Part shown: positions 7,998 through 16,464 of the stretch, piece after piece
Layout of the letters: every line of letters begins with the position of its first letter
Numbering within the stretch: position 1 is the first letter of the stretch
Assembly: GCF_036881825.1 (NCBI RefSeq)
Contig: NZ_JBAJMW010000003.1
Coordinates: forward strand, 432,347-496,346
Source of the DNA: Tersicoccus mangrovi
GTDB taxonomy: Bacteria; Actinomycetota; Actinomycetes; Actinomycetales; Micrococcaceae
Reading direction: 5' to 3'
Length of the DNA: 64,000 bases
The notes under the pieces: model-generated
Seen by the model: the letters and a program-made list of their open reading frames with translations, nothing else
Databases searched by the model: none
What the model was told of the DNA's origin: nothing
Program-made: the position numbers and the translations under genes

Positions 7998-9080
7998 TCA
8001 GTCGAAGAACCGTTTGCCCCCGGGGTTGCACTGAGCATTGACGGTCTGCAGATACCCCACACTGGGGCGCCATTCGTCCAGGTTCCAGGTCGGCTTGTTG
8101 GGAGCGCGCAGAGCGACGATCTGCTGGTGGCAGATGTACTGGTCACGCATGCCCGCAAGGTTCCGGTTCAGCCCACGGTTCCGGTACTTGCTGTAGAGCT
8201 CGTCCCACCCGTAGACACCCGGGAGGTAACCTCCCGCGTTCCACCGCGCCCAGGACGTGGGAGTCACCTCCAGGGTCCATCCGTCGCCCGAGTGCCACCG
8301 CCAGGTGGCGCTCTTGATCAGATCGAACCCGAAATACGGGTCGGCCACCACCGGGTAAGCCACCCCGCTCGCACGGTGATCGACCTCCTGGACGATCGCA
8401 CCCGAGCGGATCGAGAAGCGTGTCGGAACGTCGTTGCCGTTGGCGTCCTTGGCCCACGGCGCGCTGAATCCACCAAGCACAGCCCCGCCGGCATCGACCA
8501 CGAACACCGCACCACCGGTAGAGCCGGCCTCGGCCGGGATGTCAGCAGCCTGGGGCATGTCCTTCTCGGCCATCAGACGAGCCCCGACCGGCAGGCTCAC
8601 GGGATGAACGAACTCGGTGTCGCCCGCCGCGTCATTGATGACGGTGTGGATGCGGAAGCCATCCTCGGTCGGCTGCACCGTCTGACTCGTGGTCGATGCA
8701 CCGTCGTAAACCACGCTGCCGTCAGGCGCAAGGATTCCTGCACTGCTGGAATCCGCCCCGGTACCGACGGTGACTGTCACCGACCCGTCACTGGTCTGCT
8801 TTGTGGCGAGCACCCCATCGTCGTTCGACTTGGGGATCTCAACGGAGATGTCGCCGGTGGAACTGGCGAACGAGCCGTCCGACGACGGCACTGCCGATAC
8901 GTCGCTGGTAGTCGCAGCGTCCGGTGTCGCTCTGTCGACGACGGCCGCGACGTCGTCCACGGACTGCGCCGCGTCGACCCCTCCCCCAGAAGCACCGGCG
9001 TCGTCAGCGAACGCCGGTGTGCATGGCAGGATGAGCGCTCCCGCCAGCACGATGACCGCGGATGCCCTTTTCAATCTCAT
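7998..9080 (-). CDS. Secreted protein with DUF2599-like C-terminal domain
   Basis: 360 residues from the ATG at 9080 (GGTGG upstream). Residues 1-25 form a signal peptide ending PAFA|DD. A long Ser/Thr/Asp-rich middle region contains a beta-rich block (VQPTEDGFRIHTVI) and the segment YPVVADPYFG, common in secreted actinobacterial proteins. The C-terminal ~100 residues (SATWRWHSGDGWTLEVTPTS ... YICHQQIVALR ... CNPGG) resemble DUF2599, with two cysteines that may pair. Its function is unknown. It lies inside the decayed island and is one of the few intact genes there. The domain call rests on pattern memory only. Confidence 0.65.
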   Translation of the reverse strand: MRLKRASAVIVLAGALILPCTPAFADDAGASGGGVDAAQSVDDVAAVVDRATPDAATTSDVSAVPSSDGSFASSTGDISVEIPKSNDDGVLATKQTSDGSVTVTVGTGADSSSAGILAPDGSVVYDGASTTSQTVQPTEDGFRIHTVINDAAGDTEFVHPVSLPVGARLMAEKDMPQAADIPAEAGSTGGAVFVVDAGGAVLGGFSAPWAKDANGNDVPTRFSIRSGAIVQEVDHRASGVAYPVVADPYFGFDLIKSATWRWHSGDGWTLEVTPTSWARWNAGGYLPGVYGWDELYSKYRNRGLNRNLAGMRDQYICHQQIVALRAPNKPTWNLDEWRPSVGYLQTVNAQCNPGGKRFFD

Positions 9081-9289
9081 GTTTCCACCGATGTGAGTGT
9101 GATGGCGGTACGTCGCCGGGAGAAGCATCACAGCACGTCAGGCCGTTGTAAAGAACCGGCCACGATTAAATGCCCATGTCACGCCGTCGACACTGCCGCA
9201 TCTGGCTACCCTTTGACTGGATCGAGCCGCCTCCGCAGCCTCCACCGTTGGCCATCACCCTCCGGCATCTCCCCCTCGGACGCCTCATC

Positions 9290-9637
9290 CGGCGCCGAGG
9301 CGACGAGTACGCCGACCACATCAGGTCATGGGCGGACCGACCGCACGTCATGGTGGTCGACAACTGGAGCGACCACGCCTTCCACGACAGCTCGCTGTGG
9401 GCACCGGACCGGCTCCACCTGAACACGGCCGGACACCGCCGGGTTGCCGCCAACGTCCTCACCGCCCTCGACGTGACCGTGCCGGAGTGGGGGGAGGCAA
9501 CGAAGCTCGAGCACCGCCCCTCAACACTCGAACACCTTCGCGTTCACGTGCTCCCGTGGGTGGGCCGCCTCACCGGCCGCTCGTCCGGGGACGGACGCGC
9601 ACCGAAGAGCCCGACGCTCCGACCGGTACGACGATAG
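9290..9637 (+). pseudogene. SGNH/GDSL hydrolase C-terminal remnant
   Basis: The frame encodes the C-terminal end of an SGNH/GDSL lipase-esterase: VVDNWSDHAFHDSSLWAPDR then LHLNTAGHRRVAANVLTAL, which contains the catalytic Asp-x-x-His block (DRLHLN). The tail SSGDGRAPKSPTL is also typical of actinobacterial GDSL hydrolases. The N-terminal GDS nucleophile block and oxyanion residues are absent, and the upstream frame is unrelated. It is a truncated remnant, not a working enzyme. Confidence 0.75.
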
Positions 9638-10007
9638 GACCAGCCGCACGGTGCAGGTCCGCCGAGTGACCGTCCCGGCGTGGTTCGACTGCGGAACGGG
9701 ACACTGACCCCAGGCCCGCCGCCTGGACCCGGTCACAGCCACGCGATGGCCGCTCGCGGACGCCGCGCAGGCCGTCCATCAACTCGCCGTAGGCGGAACC
9801 CACGGGAAGATCCTGCTCACGAACACCCATTCATGAGACGGCGACCAGGGGGACGTCAGACTGTGCCAGGGCCGGGGGTCGAGCGGGCCGCACACAGCCT
9901 GTGGTGAATGTCTGGTGCCCTCCTTCCGAACGAGGTCGCTCGGTGCTGAGCGCATCGCGCGGATCGCCCGCACGCCATCCACTCCGGAGATCGCGCCGAT
10001 CCGTACG
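9638..10007. other. Gene-free stretch in the island
   Basis: About 370 bases between the GDSL remnant and the winged-helix gene. Short open frames exist on both strands, but none shows a ribosome site plus protein-like composition, and I see no RNA or repeat structure. Confidence 0.4.
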
Positions 10008-10343
10008 TCAGGACGGCGCTACGGTACGGAGAGTCGCTTCCGTCGACGCGCGTGCGGTCCGCCGGGCCTGAATGGCGATCCGCTGCAGAGCGTCGAGATG
10101 GGAGGCCAGCGCTTCACGACCAGCCTCGGTGAGGGCAAGGACCGTCTTGGAGTAACGACCGACGCTGGCCTTCGTGACCTCGACGTAGCCGGCTGCGGTG
10201 AGCTGGGTGAGTGCTTTCGAGAGGGTGGACTGGCTGAGCCCGCAGTACTCCTGGACGGCGGAGAAATCGCCTTGCTGACATCCCGACAAGTAGGCGCATA
10301 TCGCCAACCGGGTTGGGTTGAAGACCGGGTCGAAGCCGCTCAT
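10008..10343 (-). CDS. Winged-helix transcriptional regulator (MarR/ArsR-like)
   Basis: 111 residues. Pattern: DPVFNPTRLAICAYLSG start, helix-turn-helix YCGLSQSTLSKALTQLTAAG, wing YVEVTKASVGRYSKTVLAL, and a dimer helix LTEAGREALASHLDAL. This matches small winged-helix regulators that act with a neighbouring membrane protein. The ATG overlaps the stop of the upstream membrane gene by four bases, so they are co-transcribed. Likely DNA-binding with a local target; the ligand is unknown. Confidence 0.75.
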   Translation of the reverse strand: MSGFDPVFNPTRLAICAYLSGCQQGDFSAVQEYCGLSQSTLSKALTQLTAAGYVEVTKASVGRYSKTVLALTEAGREALASHLDALQRIAIQARRTARASTEATLRTVAPS

Positions 10344-10792
10344 GCCACGCGCCTCGTACGGCCCGCGCGCAGGACGAAGAAGTAGGCCACTGCGGCCGCG
10401 AGTCCCAGGATCGGGTACACCACCTGGTTCGCCGGCGTTGCCGCGACGGCTCCCAACATCAGCACCACCACCATCACGAGGAAGGTCGTGAGCTGGGTCC
10501 GGCCCGCACCGTCAAGTCCCCGAAGGCCGCGCCGCACTCGAAACCTCCTCCAGAGCACCGCGGCTGCGGCGCACAGGGCGACCCCGACGACGAGGGCAAG
10601 AAGGTGTCCGAGCGCCGAACCCGGGGCTTGCCCCATCGCCGCTATTCCGAGACCGACAGTGACGGCGCAGGCCGCGCTCTCTCCGGCGGTCAGTCGTGGC
10701 CACACCGCGTGCTGGTGAGCACGGCGAGCGGCGGCGAGTTGTGCCTGCGCCTCGACGGCATCCGGACGGCGATCAGATTGATTCTGTGACAT
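10340..10792 (-). CDS. Small membrane protein paired with the winged-helix regulator
   Basis: 150 residues with a polar, Gln/Arg-rich N-terminus (about 35 residues) and four predicted membrane segments (about 36-54, 60-80, 100-120, 124-143), ending in a basic tail. No catalytic motif. It is the first gene of a two-gene unit with the winged-helix regulator; such pairs are common in actinobacteria, with unknown function. Confidence 0.65.
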   Translation of the reverse strand: MSQNQSDRRPDAVEAQAQLAAARRAHQHAVWPRLTAGESAACAVTVGLGIAAMGQAPGSALGHLLALVVGVALCAAAAVLWRRFRVRRGLRGLDGAGRTQLTTFLVMVVVLMLGAVAATPANQVVYPILGLAAAVAYFFVLRAGRTRRVA

Positions 10793-10918
10793 GCTTCAAC
10801 CGTAGATGCCACATGAAAAGCGTGCAAGTAGATGCACAAGGTGATGCCGACGGTCGGCGACCACATGACGCCGCCCGGCGGCAGGTGCAGTGGCGGAATG
10901 CATGGTCTCGCCCCTCCA

Positions 10919-11278
10919 TCAGGGGTTCGACGTGCCCAGACGTCGACGCATGCGCCTCAGCCGGCGATACGCACGGACGCGGCGCCACGCTCGACGCAGG
11001 CGACCTCGGAAGAACCACGCGAGGGCGAGACCGAGCACGGCCACCGGAAGGAGTTCAGGCGCCAGAGCGAACGAGCCGAAGAGGATCTCGAATGCTTCGA
11101 ACCCGATCAGAGACCCGGCGGCGAACCATACCCAGCCTCCGAACATCAGGACGCGCACTGCGACGCGTCGCGAGATGCGGCCGATTCGTCGCCCCTGCAG
11201 CGCAATCAGGCGGAAGGCGCGTGGCCGAGATCGCGGTGGTGCGTTGAAGGACAGGAAAGCCCGGGAACCAGATGCCAT
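10919..11278 (-). CDS. Small basic membrane protein, unknown function
   Basis: 119 residues with an Arg-rich N-terminus, two hydrophobic segments (about 44-62 and 74-91) and a very basic C-terminal helix rich in RRLRRMRRR. I do not recognise the family. It lies 76 bases downstream of the ArsR-like regulator on the same strand and may be its target or partner. The basic tail could bind phospholipid or nucleic acid, which is speculation. Confidence 0.5.
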   Translation of the reverse strand: MASGSRAFLSFNAPPRSRPRAFRLIALQGRRIGRISRRVAVRVLMFGGWVWFAAGSLIGFEAFEILFGSFALAPELLPVAVLGLALAWFFRGRLRRAWRRVRAYRRLRRMRRRLGTSNP

Positions 11279-11354
11279 AGCAGTCGCCTCCTTCTGACGG
11301 CCGGTAGGAATGGTCCTGTCATCACCGAGAGGGCCCGGTGCGAGCCGCGGTCGG

Positions 11355-11876
11355 TCAGTCCGGCGAGCTGCCGGCCGCGAGCAAGATCACCAGCAACGGC
11401 ACCACCCGGGAAGCCGGCACCTCGAACACACCCCTCCTTGGCGTCGACAACCATCCGGTCATCGTGAGCTCCTTCAGATGGTGATAGACCTGACCACTCG
11501 TGCCGGCGTCGAGTTCATCGATCAGTCCGGCTGCGGTGTTCACGCCGTGCAGGACGGCGTGCATGATCCGCAGCCGCATGGAATGCGCGAGGGCAGCCAT
11601 CACGCGCGCGCGATCACCCCAGTCCTCCCCGAACATCTCGGCCGCGGGCCTTCCGTATTGCCAGCGCACCACGTCGCCGGTCGGCGTCTGCACGCTACCC
11701 AGGTAGAGGATCGCGCCATCCGGGGCGCGCGACTCCAGGCCGTTCAGAGCCCACAGCGGATCGTCCTCACTGCCGATACGCTCCGATGTCGCTCGGCCAC
11801 TCGCAGGAGCGACGCTCAACCGCGACACGGCTTCCTCCAGGGCTGAAAGCCGGCTGTTCACGTCATCGCTGCTCAT
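11355..11876 (-). CDS. ArsR-like helix-turn-helix regulator
   Basis: 173 residues from the ATG at 11876 (MSSDDVNSRL); a TTG six bases upstream is a weaker choice. Residues 1-20 form a short coiled coil (RLSALEEAVSRL). A middle block, DDPLWALNGLESR...GAILYLGSV, recurs in actinobacterial regulators of this type. It is followed by an ArsR winged helix (RARVMAALAHSMRLRIMHAV ... TSGQVYHHLKELTMTGWL). No metal-binding cysteines are present, so it is not a metal sensor of the classical kind. A TACGTT-AA-AACGTA dyad lies 11 bases upstream and is probably its operator. Confidence 0.75.
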   Translation of the reverse strand: MSSDDVNSRLSALEEAVSRLSVAPASGRATSERIGSEDDPLWALNGLESRAPDGAILYLGSVQTPTGDVVRWQYGRPAAEMFGEDWGDRARVMAALAHSMRLRIMHAVLHGVNTAAGLIDELDAGTSGQVYHHLKELTMTGWLSTPRRGVFEVPASRVVPLLVILLAAGSSPD

Positions 11877-11886
11877 CCTCAAACAC

Positions 11887-11900
11887 TACGTTAAAACGTA
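11887..11900. promoter_or_regulatory. Operator candidate upstream of the ArsR-like gene
   Basis: Perfect dyad TACGTT aa AACGTA, in an AT-rich patch directly upstream of the 11876 start. The size and place fit autoregulation. Confidence 0.45.
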
Positions 11901-11989
11901 ATAATCTAGCAAATCGGGACACCGTGGGCCGCCACGGGGAGGCGACGGTGTTCAGATCCGCACTCGAGAAAGTCGGCCAGCCTGCCGCC

Positions 11990-12201
11990 ATGCCTGGACC
12001 CTACCGTTTCGAGTACCTGCTGCGCGGTTCGGATGTGCTCATCACCCACCAGCCGTCACTCTCCGAAAGGGCAAGGCCGCCGACTTCCTCGAGGAGGTGG
12101 AGCGCGCTGATCCTCAAGAGCTGATGGCCCGCTTGACAGGCAACGACAAGCGCGACAACGAACGCCAAGCGCGTCACCACCCACGCAACCAAGCGCGTTG
12201 A
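11990..12201 (+). pseudogene. Frameshifted remnant of a small conserved hypothetical gene
   Basis: The frame at 11990 reads MPGPYRFEYLLRGSDVLITH. After about 12066 the sense switches frame to GKAADFLEEVERADPQELMA, then RLTGNDKRDNERQARHH and a TGA at 12199. The two parts join sensibly if one base is removed near CTCTCCGAAAGGG. The composition resembles short actinobacterial hypotheticals with a YRFEY start and a RLTGNxKRxNER end. Decayed by a single-base insertion. Confidence 0.55.
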
Positions 12202-12450
12202 CCCAGCGCCAGCGTCCGAAAACCAGCCCGTTGCTCCTTGGACCGAACTCATCGCTGGCAACATCTCCCACAGGAGTTTCGCGTCGACGTGGTTCGTGTC
12301 GCCAGGAATCGTGAATGCAGCATTCGGGCTGCTCATCATCGAGTTCGTTCGCGCCGTCACGGCATCGAACACGCCCCCTTCACCCGTCCGATGGACGAAC
12401 GTCTTGAGGACACTCGACCGTTCCCCGACCTCACCACGCGGCCGCCGAGA
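12202..12450. other. Gene-free stretch at the right edge of the island
   Basis: About 250 bases with no supported gene. Composition is less GC-rich than the flanking ABC operon. No convincing hairpin or promoter seen. Confidence 0.4.
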
Positions 12451-12556
12451 TCCGAGGTGCACGATAGACGTATCGGATGAGGGGGTCTTTTCTGCAACGC
12501 GGAGCGGTGAACATCGGATACGCCCGCGTCTCGACAGCCGACCGAGACCTCCGCCG
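12451..12556 (+). repeat. Direct repeat copy B with truncated serine recombinase head
   Basis: Second copy of the block at 6324-6421. After the shared upstream part, a GTG at 12507 starts NIGYARVSTADRDL, including the catalytic serine. Recombinase similarity then ends about 25 bases before the stop codon of the adjacent ABC binding protein (which ends at 12579 on the other strand). Copy B therefore keeps the start and active-site head that copy A lacks as a start, but none of the body. Confidence 0.75.
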
Positions 12557-12578
12557 GCCGGCTCGGCCGCCGCCACCC

Positions 12579-13562
12579 CTACCGCGTGACGAAGCCTTCC
12601 TTCACCATCCAGTCCGCGGCGACGTCGGCCGGCTCCCGGCCCTGCACGTCGACCTGCAGGTTCAGCTCCTGCAGCTCGGAGTCGGTCAACTTCGGGGAGA
12701 TCTTGTCGAAGACCTGCGCCAGTTGCGGATACTTCGCCAGGGTCTTCGTGTTGTAGACCGGGGAGACGTTGTAGGCGGGGAAGTACCGCTTGTCGTCCTT
12801 GAGCACCGTCAGGTTCAGCGCCTTGATCCGCCCGTCGGTGGTGAACACCTCGCCGAAGTTGCAGTCGCCGTTGGCCGTCGCCGTGTACACCGCGCCCGTG
12901 TCGTAGATGCCGATCTGCCCGTTCGGGACGGCCGAGCCGCGGGGCAGCCCGTACGTCTTGAGCATGGGGTTCATGCCGTCGGGCCGGGAGTTGAACTCCG
13001 CCTCGATGCAGAAGGTGCGCTCGGACTTCGGGATCTTCGCGAGGTCCGACAGCTTCGTCACGCCCAGTTCCTTCGCCTTCGCACTGCGGATCGCGAAGGC
13101 GTACGTGTTGTTCATCGGCGCCGGCGGGCCCCACGTGAGCCCGTTGGCGGCGTCGGCGTCCTTGACGGCCTGCCACTGCTTCCGCTGGTCCGGGATCGGC
13201 TTGTCCTTACCGAGGTAGGTCAGCCACGCAGTGCCGGTGTACTCGTACGTGAAGTCGGCCTCGCCCTTGAGCATGAGCTGCCGCACCGGCTGGCTCCCGG
13301 GGACGTTGGTGAGGTCGACGACGTCGAACCCGGCGGCGCGGCCGGCGATCGCGGCGATCTTGCCGAGGATGAGCTGTTCGGTGAAGTTCTTGCTCGTCAC
13401 GGTCAGCTTCGCGTCCTGCGGCAGGCCCGCGATCGGGGCGATCGAGCCGGGCTTGACGTCCGGCACGAAGGCGGTGGCCGGGGCCAGTCCGCAGCCGGCG
13501 AGGGCGAGGACGAGGGTGGCGGCGGTCGCGGCGACGGCCGCGCGGATCGGTCGGATGCGCAT
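12579..13562 (-). CDS. Glycine betaine/choline/proline ABC substrate-binding lipoprotein (OpuCC/ProX-like)
   Basis: 327 residues with a lipoprotein signal whose lipobox LAGC puts the lipid-modified cysteine at residue 24. The mature part is an OpuAC-type domain: LTVTSKNFTEQLILG near its start, YEYTGTAWLTYL, FGEVFTTDGRIKAL and YNVSPVYNTKTL, all typical of quaternary-amine binding proteins (aromatic box residues present). It is the last gene of the four-gene operon, two bases after the upstream permease stop. Likely role: capture of compatible solutes for osmoprotection. Betaine, choline, carnitine and proline cannot be told apart. Confidence 0.9.
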   Translation of the reverse strand: MRIRPIRAAVAATAATLVLALAGCGLAPATAFVPDVKPGSIAPIAGLPQDAKLTVTSKNFTEQLILGKIAAIAGRAAGFDVVDLTNVPGSQPVRQLMLKGEADFTYEYTGTAWLTYLGKDKPIPDQRKQWQAVKDADAANGLTWGPPAPMNNTYAFAIRSAKAKELGVTKLSDLAKIPKSERTFCIEAEFNSRPDGMNPMLKTYGLPRGSAVPNGQIGIYDTGAVYTATANGDCNFGEVFTTDGRIKALNLTVLKDDKRYFPAYNVSPVYNTKTLAKYPQLAQVFDKISPKLTDSELQELNLQVDVQGREPADVAADWMVKEGFVTR

Positions 13563-13564
13563 CG

Positions 13565-14386
13565 TCACAGTCCCTTCGGGGTGGCCACGAACTCGACGAG
13601 GCGGCCGAGCCAGTCGATGAACAGGGCGAGCAGGGCGACCAGGAGGGACCCGGCCACGAGCACGGTGGTCAGGCTCAGGTTGACGCCGGTGGTGATGAGG
13701 ATGCCCAGGCCCCCGCCGTTGATGAAGGTGGCCAGGGTCGCGGTGCCGACGAGCAGCACGAGGGCCGTCCGGATGCCGCTGAGCATGATGGGCACCGCGA
13801 GCGGCAGCTCGACGCGGAACAGCACCGCGGCGGCGCTCATGCCCATGCCGCGGCCGGCCTCGATGACGCGCTGGTCCACCTGCTGCAGCCCCACCACCGT
13901 GTTGCGCAGCACGGGCAGCACGGCGTAGACGACCAGGGCGACGATCGCGGCCCCGAACCCGAAGCCGAACCAGAACGCCAGCAGCACGATCAGCCCGATG
14001 GCCGGGGCGGCCTGCCCGACGTTGGCGACGGCCGCGACCGGCCCCGCGAGGAACCGGGTGCGACGCCGGGTGAGCAGCACGCCGAGCGGCAGGGCGATGA
14101 CGAGCACGATGACGGCGGCCGTGAAGGTCAGGCGCAGGTGCGCAAGGGTGTAGCCCCACAGAGCCGACGGCGCCAGCGTCGTCGCCTCGACCGGGGTCAG
14201 CGGCGCGTTGGCCAGCCAGATCGCGACCGCCGCGAAGGCGACCACGATGACGCCGAGCTGCACGGCCAGGGCCACGGGGAAGCCGCGGCGCAGCCGGCTC
14301 CGGCCGGCGGTGCCTCCCGGACCGGCCTGCGTCGTCCCGGGGTCCGTCACCGGTCCGTCGGTGTCGGCAAGGGCGTCGGCGCTCAC
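13565..14386 (-). CDS. Quaternary-amine ABC transporter permease (OpuC/ProW-like)
   Basis: 273 residues. A 35-residue polar N-terminus precedes about six membrane segments. The BPD permease loop is visible as VIEAGRGMGMSAAAVLFRVELPLAVP (in consecutive parts), the site that contacts the ATPase. The start overlaps the ATPase stop by four bases. It pairs with the permease at 15644-16285 to form the heterodimeric channel of an OpuC-type importer. Confidence 0.9.
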   Translation of the reverse strand: MSADALADTDGPVTDPGTTQAGPGGTAGRSRLRRGFPVALAVQLGVIVVAFAAVAIWLANAPLTPVEATTLAPSALWGYTLAHLRLTFTAAVIVLVIALPLGVLLTRRRTRFLAGPVAAVANVGQAAPAIGLIVLLAFWFGFGFGAAIVALVVYAVLPVLRNTVVGLQQVDQRVIEAGRGMGMSAAAVLFRVELPLAVPIMLSGIRTALVLLVGTATLATFINGGGLGILITTGVNLSLTTVLVAGSLLVALLALFIDWLGRLVEFVATPKGL

Positions 14387-15651
14387 GACGGATCCCCGGC
14401 GGTGACGGCGTGGGCGCCGCCATGCCCGTCAGCGGCCGGCAGCACCCCGGTGTTGGTGCCGACGGGAGCCGTGTAGTCGCCGGAGCGGGTGGACGCCCGA
14501 GCCGCCGCGATGGCCTCCATGACGGAATCGACGTCGATGACGCCGACGAAGGCGTCGCGCCGCCCCGTGACCAGCGCCGCCCCGGCACTGGAGACCAGCA
14601 TCGTGTCGAGGGCGTCGTTGAGGGTGGACCGGCTGCTGACCACGGGCAGCTGCGGGTCCAGCTCGCCGGTCAGCGTGCCGGCACGCCGCACCTGCTTGCG
14701 GGAGAGCCACTGACGCGGCCGGCCCCGGTCGTCGAGGACCACCACGTGGTGCCGGCCGGACGCCTCCATCCGCTCCAGCACCGCGTCGGCGTGCTCGCCC
14801 GGCCGCGCCTGTTCGGCCTCGGCGAGCGGCACGTCGGCCACCCGGGTCAGGGTCAGCTGCTTGAGCCCGGCACCGGAGCCGATGAAGTTCTCGACGAACG
14901 CGTTGGCGGGCTCGGCGAGGATCCGCTCGGGAGTGTCGTACTGCACGAGGTGCGCGCCCTCGGTGAAGATCGCGATCCAGTCGCCGAGCTTGACCGCCTC
15001 GTCGAAGTCGTGGGTCACGCAGACGATGGTCTTCTGCACCTCGGCCTGGATATTGATCAGCTCGTCCTGGAGCCGCTGCCGGGTGATGGGGTCGACCGCG
15101 CCGAACGGCTCGTCCATCAGCAGGACGGGCGGGTCCGCGGCGAGCGCGCGGGCGACGCCGACGCGCTGCTGCTGGCCGCCGGAGAGCTCCTTCGGGTACC
15201 GGTCCCGGTAGACCTCCGGGTCGAGGGAGACGAGTTCGAGCAGCTCGTCCACGCGCGCGGCGATACGGGCCTTGTCCCAGCCGAGCATCTTCGGCACGAC
15301 GGCGATGTTCGCCGCGACCGTCTGGTGCGGGAAGAGGCCGCCGGCCTGGATCACGTAGCCCATGCGACGGCGCAGCTTGTCACCGTTCATGCGGGTGACG
15401 TCGTCGCCGCCGAGCACGATCGACCCCTCGGTGGGCTCGATCAGCCGGTTGATCATCTTCAGCGTGGTCGTCTTGCCGCACCCGGACGGGCCGACCAGCA
15501 TGACGACCTGGCCGGCCGGGATCTGCATCGTGAGGCCGTCGACGGCGGGCTTGTCCTGCCCGGGGTAGCGCTTGGTGACGTTCTGCAGCAGGATCTCGGC
15601 GCCGGAGACGGTGCGAGCGGGCTCACCGGTGGCGGTGGTGGATTCAGACAC
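14383..15651 (-). CDS. Quaternary-amine ABC transporter ATP-binding protein with CBS domains (OpuCA/ProV-like)
   Basis: 422 residues. Walker A GPSGCGKTT, signature LSGGQQQRVGVARA, Walker B VLLMDEPFGAVD and CVTHDFDEA define an osmoprotectant-type importer ATPase. The C-terminal 170 residues hold a CBS pair (TLNDALDTML...FVGVIDVDSVMEAI), which in OpuA-type transporters senses ionic strength or cyclic-di-AMP. The ATG overlaps the permease gene upstream by eight bases, and its own end overlaps the next permease by four. The CBS pair suggests osmotic gating. Confidence 0.92.
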   Translation of the reverse strand: MSESTTATGEPARTVSGAEILLQNVTKRYPGQDKPAVDGLTMQIPAGQVVMLVGPSGCGKTTTLKMINRLIEPTEGSIVLGGDDVTRMNGDKLRRRMGYVIQAGGLFPHQTVAANIAVVPKMLGWDKARIAARVDELLELVSLDPEVYRDRYPKELSGGQQQRVGVARALAADPPVLLMDEPFGAVDPITRQRLQDELINIQAEVQKTIVCVTHDFDEAVKLGDWIAIFTEGAHLVQYDTPERILAEPANAFVENFIGSGAGLKQLTLTRVADVPLAEAEQARPGEHADAVLERMEASGRHHVVVLDDRGRPRQWLSRKQVRRAGTLTGELDPQLPVVSSRSTLNDALDTMLVSSAGAALVTGRRDAFVGVIDVDSVMEAIAAARASTRSGDYTAPVGTNTGVLPAADGHGGAHAVTAGDPS

Positions 15652-16285
15652 GGAGACCCCTTGAGGTGGTGAGGCGGCCGAGGCCGGCGAGGAGCAGGTC
15701 GAGGATCAGGGCGAGGACGATGACGCCGACGACGCCGACGACCACGGAGTTCAGGGAGTTCGCCCCGCCGAGGCGGGAGAGCCCGGAGAAGATGAAGCCG
15801 CCGAGGCCCGGCCCCAGCGAGTACGCGGCGACGGCGGCGATGCCCATCACCATCTGCGCCGAGACGCGGATGCCGGCGAGGATCACGGGCCACGCCATCG
15901 GTAGTTCGACGCGCAGGAGGGTGCGCACCCGGCTCATGCCGATGCCGCGGGCGGACTCGACGAGGCTGCCGTCGATGCCGGCGAGGCCGACGACGGCGTT
16001 GCGCAGGATCGGCAGGGCGGCGAAGAAGCTGACGACCACGACGGCCGGGGCGACGCCGAACCCGAGCGGCGCGATGAGCAGGCCGATGAGGGCGAAGGAC
16101 GGGATCGTCAGGCCGACGGCGGAGACCGCGTTCGCGGCGGCCGTCAGGGCCCGGCTGCGGTAGCACAGCGCCGCGAGGACGACCGCGATCAGGGTGGCCA
16201 GGACGAGGCACTGGACGACCAGGGAGAAGTGCTGCCAGGCGGCGAAGAGGATCTGGGGCAGCCGCTCGTTCACGTACGCGATCAC
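15644..16285 (-). CDS. Quaternary-amine ABC transporter permease, first gene of the operon
   Basis: 213 residues from the GTG at 16285 (VIAYVNERLPQIL), preceded by AGGCAGG. A longer frame back to 16357 would add an arginine-rich leader without a ribosome site. It has five to six membrane segments and the permease loop ESARGIGMSRVRTLLRVELP. It leads the transport operon; order permease-ATPase-permease-binding protein, all tightly overlapping. The 180 bases upstream (16286-16464) must hold the promoter, but I could not pick out a clear one. Confidence 0.88.
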   Translation of the reverse strand: MIAYVNERLPQILFAAWQHFSLVVQCLVLATLIAVVLAALCYRSRALTAAANAVSAVGLTIPSFALIGLLIAPLGFGVAPAVVVVSFFAALPILRNAVVGLAGIDGSLVESARGIGMSRVRTLLRVELPMAWPVILAGIRVSAQMVMGIAAVAAYSLGPGLGGFIFSGLSRLGGANSLNSVVVGVVGVIVLALILDLLLAGLGRLTTSRGLRV

Positions 16286-16464
16286 ATCGACGACCTGCCT
16301 CGTTCTCGGTCCGACCGGCCGGGCGCGGACGGGGAGACGTGACCGGCATCCGCGCACGATCGGCGACCCACGAGTGCAGGCCGTCCTTCACGCTAACAAC
16401 ACCCACCGGGGTCATTTCCAGCTGAGAGGGCGTTGAGGACGAGACCGAGACCGACTTGTTACCG

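Noticed and set aside
12477..13928. A plus-strand protein starting with the recombinase head and running into the ABC genes
   Set aside because: Only the first ~15 residues match the recombinase; the rest is antisense to the binding protein and permease.
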